64,000 bases of DNA from an uncultured Opitutales bacterium (GTDB lineage: Bacteria; Verrucomicrobiota; Verrucomicrobiia; Opitutales; Intestinicryptomonadaceae): NCBI GenBank assembly GCA_900548275.1, contig URJY01000002.1, forward strand, positions 209,527 through 273,526, written 5' to 3'. Under the pieces are notes generated by a model that saw only the letters and a program-made list of their open reading frames with translations, had not been told where the DNA came from and did no database searches. Positions 16,086 through 23,387 of this stretch are shown piece after piece (the stretch's first letter is position 1; each line of letters opens with the position of its first letter). A program made the position numbers and the translations under genes.

Positions 16086-18419
16086 CTATTTGCGTCTGCC
16101 CCTGTTGCGCTTCGACTGCGCCCTGCCCGCGCCCGTCGCCAGATGGAAATCTATCTGCCGCTTGAACCTGTCGACCGACTCGACCTCCACGCGCACCTTG
16201 TCGCCGACGCGAAAAGTCGTGCCAGAACTTCTGCCGCGAAGCTGCGTGCCGTCGTCGGAAAGCCTGTAGATGTCGTCGCGCATCGTGTGGACGTGCACGA
16301 AGCCGAACGCCGCAGACTCGGTAAGCTCCACGAAGAACCCGTGGTTCGACACAGCCGAAACCACAGCCTCGAACGACTTCCCCGAACCTATCGCCCGCTC
16401 GAAGAACTCCATCAGCTTTACCTTGCGCGAATCCCTTTCGGCGTCGGCACTGTTCTGCTCGGTCGTCGAAATGTGCGCTGCGATTGTCTCGAGCTGCGCT
16501 TTGTCGGGCGTTTTGATGACGGTTTTGGACGCGCCCTCGCAGCGCATTTTGCGCATAAGGTAGTCGAGATTTCTGTGCACGGTAAGGTCGGCGTATCTGC
16601 GTATCGGCGAAGTGAAGTGCGCGTAGTAGACCTTGTTCAGCCCGTAGTGCCCGTCGGCGGAAGCCCTGTACTCGGCGCGCTTGAGGCTGCGCAGGAATTT
16701 GGTTTTGAGCAGATAGCTCTGTTGGTGTTTCTCGATTTGCGCGAGCACTTTCAGAACCTCCCTGCGCGAAGTGAGGTCGCCGCAGGTTATGCCGAAAGTT
16801 TCGAGTTCGTCGCGCAGCTCGGCGAGCTTTTCCGCGTCGGGGTCGTCGTGCACGCGCGATATGTACGGAATTTTGTTCGAGAAAAGCGCGTGCGCAACGG
16901 CTTCGTTCGCCGCGAGCATAAACTCTTCGATGAGCTGGTGGCTTTCGTTGTACTCGATTTTTTCGATTCTGTCGGCGTACCCGTCCTTGTCGCAGAAGAT
17001 TTTGAATTCGGGAATCTCGAGGTCGAGACTGCCGTTTTTCATTCTGAGCTTGCGGATTGTCGAGGCAATGCTCCACAATACGCGCAGATTCGATTTCAGC
17101 TCCGCGAAATCTTCTTTCGACAAGTCCGCAAGGGGCTTGCCGCCGAATGCGGTCTCGTAGTTTTCGGGCGGCTTTACGGCGAGAATCTTCGCGTCGTCGT
17201 CCTCGGTGATGAGCGCGTGCGCCTGCTCGTAGCTGAGCCGCTTGACGCTCCTGATTACCGAATTTGCAAAGCGCGCCGACGTGCACGCGCCGTTTTTGTC
17301 GAAGCGCATAAACACGCTTTTTACAAGCCTGTCCTCGTCCTCTACCAAACTGCAAATGCCGTTCGAAAGCTCGAAAGGCAGCATGGGCAGAACCGTGCCC
17401 ACAAGATACGTCGAGTTGCCGCGCGCGCACGCCTCCTTGTCGGTCGCCGTGTTGGGTTTTACGTAGTACGAAACGTCGGCGATGTGCACGCCGATCTCCC
17501 AGCCGTCTTTGTCGCGCACGAGCGAAATTGCGTCGTCGAAATCCTTCGCGTCTTCGGGGTCGATTGTTATAGTGAATTTGCCGCGCATATCGCAACGCCC
17601 CGAAACGTCGCGCTTCGAAACCGAAGACGGAACTTTGGAGACCTCCGCAAGCACGCCCTGCGGAAACGTTTCGGAAAGGTCGTACTTCGAGAGAATCGCG
17701 CGGTATTCCGACATCGGGGTGTGGCTTTCGCCGAAGTTTTCGACGATTTCGCCCGTCGGGTTGATGTGCCGCTGCCGCCACTCGTTGAGCCTTACCGAAA
17801 CCTTGTCGTTTTCCTTCGGCTCGGGGACTGCCGCCGACTTGGCGGGGTCGGAAACGATTACGTCGTAGAAGAATTTCGGGTCGTCGGGAACGACGTGCCA
17901 GAAGTTGTAGTTGCGTTTGAGCGTGCCTATTACGAACTCGTTTTTGCGCTCGAGAATGCGCACAACCCGCGCGTATTTTTTGTCGGAGTCGTCCGCAAAA
18001 CGCGCCTTGCCGGCGCGGCGGCGCGATTTTTTGCCGAACGCCCCGTGCGTGTTTTTCGACGCGCGACGGTACTGCGGAATGACCCTCGCCAGAATCTTGT
18101 CGCCGTTGAGCGCAACGCCCGTGTCTTCGGTGCGGAACTCAACTTCCGAACCGTCGGGCAGCTTCATCCGCGCACGACCGTTGGGGCGGAAGTCGATGAC
18201 GCCGCTTACCAAGTCGAGCTCTTCGAGCGCGCCGTACCTGTCGCCCTTGACCCGCGCGACTTCGCCGTTTTTCGCCATATCGAAAAGGATTTTCTTGAGC
18301 TTGAGCACGTCCCTGCGGTCGAGCCCCAGCTCGGACGCGATTTCGTGGACGGTGCGCGGAACGTAGTTTTTGCCGCGCATCAGATTTTTCAGTTTTTCGG
18401 ATATGTTTTCGACATTCAT
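16086..18419 (-). CDS. rnr: Ribonuclease R
   Basis: 777-residue 3'-5' exoribonuclease of the RNB family, degrading structured RNA. An N-terminal winged-helix/cold-shock part (YVPRTVHEIASELGL; LVSGVIDFRPNGRARM) leads to the catalytic motif FTITIDPEDAKDFDDAISL with its metal-binding Asp residues. HIADVSYYVKPNTATDKEA and HFTSPIRRYADLTVHRNL follow, then a C-terminal S1 domain (GFFVELTESAAFGFVH) and a basic tail. Length is normal. The start overlaps the stop of the upstream ccsA-like gene in a TAATG arrangement, implying translational coupling at the end of the haem operon. Confidence 0.96.
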   Translation of the reverse strand: MNVENISEKLKNLMRGKNYVPRTVHEIASELGLDRRDVLKLKKILFDMAKNGEVARVKGDRYGALEELDLVSGVIDFRPNGRARMKLPDGSEVEFRTEDTGVALNGDKILARVIPQYRRASKNTHGAFGKKSRRRAGKARFADDSDKKYARVVRILERKNEFVIGTLKRNYNFWHVVPDDPKFFYDVIVSDPAKSAAVPEPKENDKVSVRLNEWRQRHINPTGEIVENFGESHTPMSEYRAILSKYDLSETFPQGVLAEVSKVPSSVSKRDVSGRCDMRGKFTITIDPEDAKDFDDAISLVRDKDGWEIGVHIADVSYYVKPNTATDKEACARGNSTYLVGTVLPMLPFELSNGICSLVEDEDRLVKSVFMRFDKNGACTSARFANSVIRSVKRLSYEQAHALITEDDDAKILAVKPPENYETAFGGKPLADLSKEDFAELKSNLRVLWSIASTIRKLRMKNGSLDLEIPEFKIFCDKDGYADRIEKIEYNESHQLIEEFMLAANEAVAHALFSNKIPYISRVHDDPDAEKLAELRDELETFGITCGDLTSRREVLKVLAQIEKHQQSYLLKTKFLRSLKRAEYRASADGHYGLNKVYYAHFTSPIRRYADLTVHRNLDYLMRKMRCEGASKTVIKTPDKAQLETIAAHISTTEQNSADAERDSRKVKLMEFFERAIGSGKSFEAVVSAVSNHGFFVELTESAAFGFVHVHTMRDDIYRLSDDGTQLRGRSSGTTFRVGDKVRVEVESVDRFKRQIDFHLATGAGRAQSKRNRGRRK

Positions 18420-19219
18420 TACAGAACCGTTCTAAGCTCGATTGGCACGAGCAGGATTAACGCCGCCGCAAACAGCGCGATTGAAAATTTTGCAAGCCGC
18501 ACCCCGCGGAGCACGCCGAAGACCGCAAGCGCGCAAAACGCCGCCTGCCCCGCAAAGACCGCCGCGCCCGCCGCGAATTTTACGAGCATTGCGCAGTTCG
18601 TGTCGGCGGAGGAAACCATATACGCGCCGAGCGCAATCGACGCGAGCATGGACGCCGCTGCGGTCGACGCGAACGCCCCGACTCCGCGTTCGAGCGTGTA
18701 GAGCGACGGCATTGCCGACACTTTCGGCAGCGCGGTCTTGCCGCGCAGAATGGAGCACTGGCGCAGATACAGCCCGCCGAGCAACGCCGAAGCGGCGGTA
18801 AAGCCGTACGAAAACGCAGCCAAAATTCCGTGCGCCGCCGCGTACGAAAGAACCGACTTCGGCGCGCTTTCCATCGCCGCGGGAAACGCGGGACAGCACG
18901 CGGGCAAAAGCGTCAGAACGGCGGCGGGCAGCATCGAGAAAAACCCCGCAAGCGGAGTGCGCATAAAAAGCGAAACCGCAAGCTGCAGCGCGGCAAAAAT
19001 CCACGCAGTCGATTCCACAAATTCGTACGAAGTGCCCACGGGCACGCGAGAAGTCTGCCAGCACCGCAGCCCCAACGCCGCCGTGTGGAACGCGAACCCC
19101 GCAAGCGCGGTAAAAAACGCCATGCGACGCCGAGCAGCCCCGACCTCGCCGAAGCCCGCCGACAGGAACGACGCGCCGTAGAGCGCGCCCGCAATGAAAA
19201 GCAGTATCGTAAAAATCAT
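18419..19219 (-). CDS. CcsA/HemX-like cytochrome c assembly membrane protein
   Basis: 266 residues with about eight hydrophobic segments, starting at MIFTILLFIAGALYG. The pattern (FHTAALGLRCWQTSRVPVGTSYEFVES, then YAAAHGILAAFSYGFTAASALLGGLYL) resembles the HemX/YpjD/CcsA group of cytochrome c assembly proteins, which handle haem at the membrane. The ATG overlaps the hemH stop in an ATGA, so the two are coupled. The tryptophan-rich WWD haem motif of full CcsA proteins is not seen, which fits the shorter HemX/YpjD subtype better. Exact role uncertain. Confidence 0.78.
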   Translation of the reverse strand: MIFTILLFIAGALYGASFLSAGFGEVGAARRRMAFFTALAGFAFHTAALGLRCWQTSRVPVGTSYEFVESTAWIFAALQLAVSLFMRTPLAGFFSMLPAAVLTLLPACCPAFPAAMESAPKSVLSYAAAHGILAAFSYGFTAASALLGGLYLRQCSILRGKTALPKVSAMPSLYTLERGVGAFASTAAASMLASIALGAYMVSSADTNCAMLVKFAAGAAVFAGQAAFCALAVFGVLRGVRLAKFSIALFAAALILLVPIELRTVL

Positions 19220-20127
19220 TTCGCCTCCTCGAAAAGTGCGCAGAACAATTCGGCGTGTTTGTCGGAATCGTTCGGGCACGGACAATAGTTAAAACGCCTT
19301 CCTCCGTATTCAAGAAAATACGAACGCGCCTCCTCGGCAATTTCCGAAAGCGTCTCGGCGCAGTCGCACGAAAACGCGGGGCACACAACCGACACCCCCT
19401 CCGCGCCGCGCCGCGCAAGCTTGCGCAGAAGCGAGCGCGTTGACGGCTCGAGCCACCTGCCCCGCCCCATCTTCGACTGCCACCCGAGCAGCGCGTTTCC
19501 GCAGCCGAGCCTTTCAATCAGAAGCCTCGCCGTCGTTTCGCACTCGGCAGCGTAGGGGCTGCCGCGCGTCTGCGAAATCGGCACGGAATGGAACGACAAA
19601 ATCAGCGGGTCGTCTCCGACGCGCCGCACGTTTTCGGCGAGAGCCTCGATATAAAGCGGATGGTCGCAGTACGACTGGCGGAAGGAAAATCTTTTTCCGC
19701 CGACGGCGGCGGCAACCGCAGCCTTTGCCGACTGCGTCATCGAAAGCGAATTTTGCGGATACATCGGTACGAAGTCGAAAAAGTCGCAACCCTCGGCGGA
19801 AAGCCGCGCGACTACATCGGCAATCGAATCGCGCCCGTAGCGGAACGCCGCGTACACCCTTTCGCCCGACATCGCCGAAACCTTGTCGGCAAGCGAGCGA
19901 GTGTACGCAACAAGCGGAAACTCGCCGCACACCGCAATGCGCCTTGCAGTGTCGAGATACCTCCCCGCGCGCCGACGCGCAATGAAGCCCGCAAGCAGGC
20001 GGCGGACTGCGGTCGGAAACGGCAGAATGAAGGGGTCGGATAGAAACTGCCGCAAAAATCTTTCCGCCGCCGACTCCGAAAAATCGGTTGGCGCGCCGAG
20101 ATTTATTATTATGCGGGCTTTCGACAC
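19216..20127 (-). CDS. hemH: Ferrochelatase
   Basis: 303 residues; inserts ferrous iron into protoporphyrin IX, the last step of protohaem synthesis. The active-site His lies in ILSFHSVP (His180), and the substrate-site motif GWQSKMGRGRWLEPST and the C-terminal CPAFSCDCAETLSEIAEEAR are family hallmarks. The start codon is GTG (MSKARIIINLGAP). Four bases separate it from hemY. The divergent feo operon supplies ferrous iron, its co-substrate, so the layout is functionally coherent. Confidence 0.95.
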   Translation of the reverse strand: MSKARIIINLGAPTDFSESAAERFLRQFLSDPFILPFPTAVRRLLAGFIARRRAGRYLDTARRIAVCGEFPLVAYTRSLADKVSAMSGERVYAAFRYGRDSIADVVARLSAEGCDFFDFVPMYPQNSLSMTQSAKAAVAAAVGGKRFSFRQSYCDHPLYIEALAENVRRVGDDPLILSFHSVPISQTRGSPYAAECETTARLLIERLGCGNALLGWQSKMGRGRWLEPSTRSLLRKLARRGAEGVSVVCPAFSCDCAETLSEIAEEARSYFLEYGGRRFNYCPCPNDSDKHAELFCALFEEAK

Positions 20128-20131
20128 GTTT

Positions 20132-21502
20132 CTATGAAAGTCTGTCGGCGAGCTTCGACGCCGATTCCAACGCGCTTTCTATGCACGAGCTTACGCCCAC
20201 CCCGCCGCGATATGCGCCCACAAGGGTAAGGTTCGGAAACTTGCGCTCTATTTCGTCCATCGCCTCGAGAATCCCGCCGTAGCCGATGTTGTATTGAGGA
20301 ATCGCATATTTCCAGACGAAGAGCTTTCTGAACGCAGGCTCGCCCGACACGCCCAGAAGCTTCGAAATGTCGCTTTGCACAAGCGAGTCAATCTCGGGCG
20401 CGGGAAGCGACGCCAACGCGGGATTGCGCATTCCGCCGACGTAGTTTGTCAGCGTTATACAACCCTCGGGCGCGCGGTCTTTGAATATGCTCGAAACGAA
20501 CAGCGAACCCAAAATGTTCATCTTCTCCCTTTCGGGCAGAAGCACGCCGAAGCCGTCGAGCTTGTGTTTGACCTCAGAGCGTTTGTAGCCGAGCGTGTAT
20601 GTCGCAACGGGCGCGTACTCGATTTTCTCGAGCGGCGCAAGAGCCGCAGCCAAGCTGCCCGCAAACGGCAGAACCGCAACCTCGGGCGCGGGAACGGCAA
20701 TAACGAGCGCGTCGTAGTTGTCGCAGCATTCCTCTTCGCCCGCGACCCATTCGACCTGCCAACCGTTGCCGCCGAAATCGATGGAGAGCACTTTGGCGTT
20801 GCACTTGAGCGACGCGCCGAGATTTTCCGCCATCGATTCGGTCAGCGTTTTCATTCCGCCCTCGAACGAAATCATCATCGGCTTGAAGAAATTGCCCGCC
20901 GCCCTTTTTTCCTTCATCGACTTTATCGCGCCGCGTATCACCGAGCCGTATTTTTTCTCGAGATTCCAGAACGGCGCAAACGCGTAGCGCACCGCAAGTT
21001 TTTCGGGATTGCCGCCGTATACGCCCGCCATGAACGGGTTTATCGCGTAGTCGAGAACGTCGCGTCCGAAACGGCGCAGCGTGAACGCCGCCACGCTTTC
21101 GTCGTCGGGAGAGCGCGACTTCACGAAAGGCTCGCAGAGAAGCCTGAACTTGCCCGCAAGGGAAAACAGGGGAGTGGCAATCAGCGAGAACGGCGACATC
21201 GGCACAGCCTGCGGCTTGCCGTACTTGGCGAAGAAGCGTTTCTTTGCGGCGGGCGCGGAAACCTCCATCTTCGACTTCGCCGCGATTCTGTCGAGAAAGT
21301 CGAGCGTGCGCCTGCTCTGAACCATGACCGAATTCGAGCCGCTCTCGGCCTTGAATCCGTTTTCGGAAAACGTGTCTATTACCCCTCCCGCGCGGGGGGC
21401 TTTTTCGAGCACCACAACATCGAAACCCCTGTCCCTAAGTTTGAGCGCCGCGGACATTCCGCTCACGCCCGCGCCTATAACGATAGCCTTTTTATTTTCC
21501 AT
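20132..21502 (-). CDS. hemY: Protoporphyrinogen oxidase, FAD-dependent (HemY type)
   Basis: 456 residues; oxidises protoporphyrinogen IX (or coproporphyrinogen III in the coproporphyrin route) with FAD and oxygen. The dinucleotide-binding N-terminus is AIVIGAGVSGMSAALKLRDRG followed by VVVLEKAPRAGGVI, and the C-terminus NLTLVGAYRGGVGVSSCIESA is the conserved FAD-binding end. First gene of the hemY-hemH-ccsA-like-rnr operon. Its promoter region is shared with the divergent porin-feo operon and holds putative iron-regulator sites. Use of an oxygen-dependent-type enzyme implies at least some oxygen exposure or an alternative acceptor. Confidence 0.93.
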   Translation of the reverse strand: MENKKAIVIGAGVSGMSAALKLRDRGFDVVVLEKAPRAGGVIDTFSENGFKAESGSNSVMVQSRRTLDFLDRIAAKSKMEVSAPAAKKRFFAKYGKPQAVPMSPFSLIATPLFSLAGKFRLLCEPFVKSRSPDDESVAAFTLRRFGRDVLDYAINPFMAGVYGGNPEKLAVRYAFAPFWNLEKKYGSVIRGAIKSMKEKRAAGNFFKPMMISFEGGMKTLTESMAENLGASLKCNAKVLSIDFGGNGWQVEWVAGEEECCDNYDALVIAVPAPEVAVLPFAGSLAAALAPLEKIEYAPVATYTLGYKRSEVKHKLDGFGVLLPEREKMNILGSLFVSSIFKDRAPEGCITLTNYVGGMRNPALASLPAPEIDSLVQSDISKLLGVSGEPAFRKLFVWKYAIPQYNIGYGGILEAMDEIERKFPNLTLVGAYRGGVGVSSCIESALESASKLADRLS

Positions 21503-21587
21503 TGGATATATCTAATTTCCGATCGGCTTTTTTTGCAACAAATAAAAACGTCCCCCCGATTTTTCGCGGGATTCGGGCGGCGGCAAA

Positions 21588-21612
21588 AAAAGTTAGTTGA
21601 CATTAACTTTTT
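21588..21612. promoter_or_regulatory. Putative DtxR-type operator 1
   Basis: Inverted repeat with arms AAGTTA and TAACTT around eight bases. It lies just upstream of the predicted -35 hexamer of the porin promoter and resembles the arms of the two sites further downstream. Confidence 0.5.
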
Positions 21613-21614
21613 TA

Positions 21615-21643
21615 TTGACAACCCGAATGCCCCCCGTTTTTAT
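21615..21643 (+). promoter_or_regulatory. Predicted promoter of the porin-feoAB operon
   Basis: TTGACA, a 17-base spacer, then TTTTAT. The promoter is bracketed by putative operator sites 1 and 2. Confidence 0.45.
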
Positions 21644-21658
21644 GGGCGGCAAAATCGA

Positions 21659-21680
21659 AAAGTTAGAAAAGGCTAACCTT
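21659..21680. promoter_or_regulatory. Putative DtxR-type operator 2
   Basis: Arms AAAGTTAG and CTAACCTT around AAAAGG. The right half matches the CTAACCT half-site known from DtxR/IdeR boxes. It lies downstream of the predicted -10 element, where a bound repressor would block transcription. Confidence 0.55.
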
Positions 21681-21755
21681 TCGCCTCCGCGGGCAAGTCC
21701 CGCAAAAAATCGTCGACGGCAACCCCCGAACGGGGACCGCCATTTTTGGGGCAAC

Positions 21756-21777
21756 AAAGTTAGTTTAAACTAACTTT
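21756..21777. promoter_or_regulatory. Putative DtxR-type operator 3 (perfect palindrome)
   Basis: A perfect 22-bp palindrome with arms AAAGTTAG and CTAACTTT around TTTAAA, 40 bases before the porin start codon. It shares the GTTAG/CTAAC core with sites 1 and 2. Confidence 0.6.
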
Positions 21778-21817
21778 TCGGACGACTACAAACACCGCAT
21801 TTCAAAACAGAACAAAA

Positions 21818-23095
21818 ATGAAAAACGCTACAAAGAAAACTGCACTTGCAATGTGCGCTACACTAACGGCACTCTGCGCATCGGCGCAGAGCGCGGACAA
21901 CGCAGCGGCAGCCCCCGCCGAAAAGCAGGCTCCCGAATCGTGGACGCAAAAGGAAAGCCTGTTCCTCGGCGACCTCACCGAAAAATACGCAGCCGACTCG
22001 GGCTTCACCCCCTCGGTAACGTGGACGGGCGAAGCGTGGGGCAACGTCTCGCGCGGAAGCGACACGAAAAGCGTTTTCGACTCGCTCTTCACACTCGGCT
22101 TCGAGCAGGACATCGAAGCGGCTTCGGGCGTCAAGAACTCGGGCAGAATCGGCGTAAGCGCGTTCTACTACACCGCGTCCAACGACGGCGACCTCGGCTT
22201 TACGTCCACGCAGGGCGGCTTCTCGAACATCGTTGCGGGCGAAATGGCGCGCGTATTCGAAATCTACTACGCCAACGACTTCGAAACGAAAATCGGCGAC
22301 ATCGGTTTCAGAATCGGCCAGCTCGCGGCCGACGAAGACTTTATGGGAATGGATTACTCCGACGTGTTCCTCAACTCATCGCTCGGGGCAATTCCCAACG
22401 TTGCGCCCGCGCAGTTGTTCTCGCAATACAACGTGGCGACGCTCGGCATGGTCGTCTACTACGCAAAGGACAACTTCGACGCAACGTTCGGTCTCTACAA
22501 CGGCAACGTCGGCGCGGACATCTCGTCGAACAACGGCTTCGACTACGCAAACACGTTCGACACAATCGCGTTCTGGTACCAGTTCGGCTACAACTACTCG
22601 GTCTCCGACTTGGCGGGGCGCGTAGTGTTCGGCGGCAACTACCACAGCGATCCCTCGAAGGTGAATTTCGACGCGTTTGAAGACAAAAACTTCTATTCGT
22701 TCTTCATCGGACTCCAGCAGGACTTCATCAACGACTCCGAAGGCAACGCAAAACTCGGCGGTTTCGTACGTCTGGGTATCGTTCCCTCGTCGAAATCGTC
22801 CGACAACACGTTCTACGCCGACTTCGGCATCAACTGGTTCGCACCGCTTCCCGACCGCAAGGACGACGTTTTCGCGGTTGCGTTCTCGGTCATCGAAAAC
22901 GAAGGCGCGACCCGCTACGGCGACCTCGAAAACTCGCCCTACGGACACTACGACGGCACTCTCGAAATCACCTACAGATGCCAGCTCACGCCCGCAATCG
23001 CCATTCAGCCCGACTTCCAGCTGTTCCTCAACCCCGACAACGGCGAAAACGGCGCAGCCTACGTAATCGGCGCGAGAGCCGAAGTAAACTTCTAA
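21818..23095 (+). CDS. Outer-membrane porin, OprB-like
   Basis: 425 residues with a signal peptide (cleavage near ALCASAQSA). The mature part has the alternating aromatic/polar beta-barrel pattern and ends in phenylalanine (GARAEVNF), as needed for outer-membrane insertion. Segments such as DIEAASGVKNSGRIGVSAFYY, FEIYYANDFETKIGDIGFRIGQLAADEDF and the final IQPDFQLFLNPDNGENGAAYVIGARAEV follow the carbohydrate-selective porin (OprB) pattern. It heads the operon with feoA and feoB, and three regulator-like palindromes lie upstream, so it may be induced by iron limitation. Whether it passes sugars or ferrous complexes is not known. Confidence 0.83.
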   Translation: MKNATKKTALAMCATLTALCASAQSADNAAAAPAEKQAPESWTQKESLFLGDLTEKYAADSGFTPSVTWTGEAWGNVSRGSDTKSVFDSLFTLGFEQDIEAASGVKNSGRIGVSAFYYTASNDGDLGFTSTQGGFSNIVAGEMARVFEIYYANDFETKIGDIGFRIGQLAADEDFMGMDYSDVFLNSSLGAIPNVAPAQLFSQYNVATLGMVVYYAKDNFDATFGLYNGNVGADISSNNGFDYANTFDTIAFWYQFGYNYSVSDLAGRVVFGGNYHSDPSKVNFDAFEDKNFYSFFIGLQQDFINDSEGNAKLGGFVRLGIVPSSKSSDNTFYADFGINWFAPLPDRKDDVFAVAFSVIENEGATRYGDLENSPYGHYDGTLEITYRCQLTPAIAIQPDFQLFLNPDNGENGAAYVIGARAEVNF

Positions 23096-23134
23096 GATTT
23101 CCGAATACAGTCAAAAAAAAAGACAAGTTCGACA

Positions 23135-23386
23135 ATGAAAGAAAATCAGGAAACAAAGAACGCCACGCTCGCCGACCTGCCGGTCGGCGCGTCGGCGAAA
23201 ATTGTGAAAATTCTTCCCAATATGCGCGGGAAGAAGAAGTTTGCCGACGTGGGCATCACGGCGGGCACGGAGCTTGTGCTCGAAGCAAAAGCCCCCTTCG
23301 GCGGACTCCTGCGCGTACGCGTCCTCGAAACGAGTATGGCATTCCATACCGAAGACGCAAAAAGCATTCTAATCGGAACAAAGTAA
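23135..23386 (+). CDS. feoA: Ferrous iron transport protein FeoA
   Basis: 83 residues, SH3-like FeoA domain (ATLADLPVGASAKIVKI, KKFADVGITAGTELVLEAKAP, SILIG). Cytoplasmic partner of FeoB that modulates ferrous uptake. One base separates its stop from the feoB start. The same domain occurs at the end of the DtxR-type regulator at 29649. Confidence 0.93.
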   Translation: MKENQETKNATLADLPVGASAKIVKILPNMRGKKKFADVGITAGTELVLEAKAPFGGLLRVRVLETSMAFHTEDAKSILIGTK

Positions 23387-23387
23387 T

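Larger units (their letters stand above)
21503..21817. other. Divergent control region between hem and porin-feo operons
   Basis: No gene. The region carries three palindromic GTTAG...CTAAC-type sites and a promoter reading toward the porin gene. It is rich in A/T tracts close to the sites, with GC-rich stretches between. Confidence 0.7.

Noticed and set aside
16083..18701. Plus-strand 872-codon open frame antisense to rnr
   Set aside because: RNase R on the minus strand explains the region fully.
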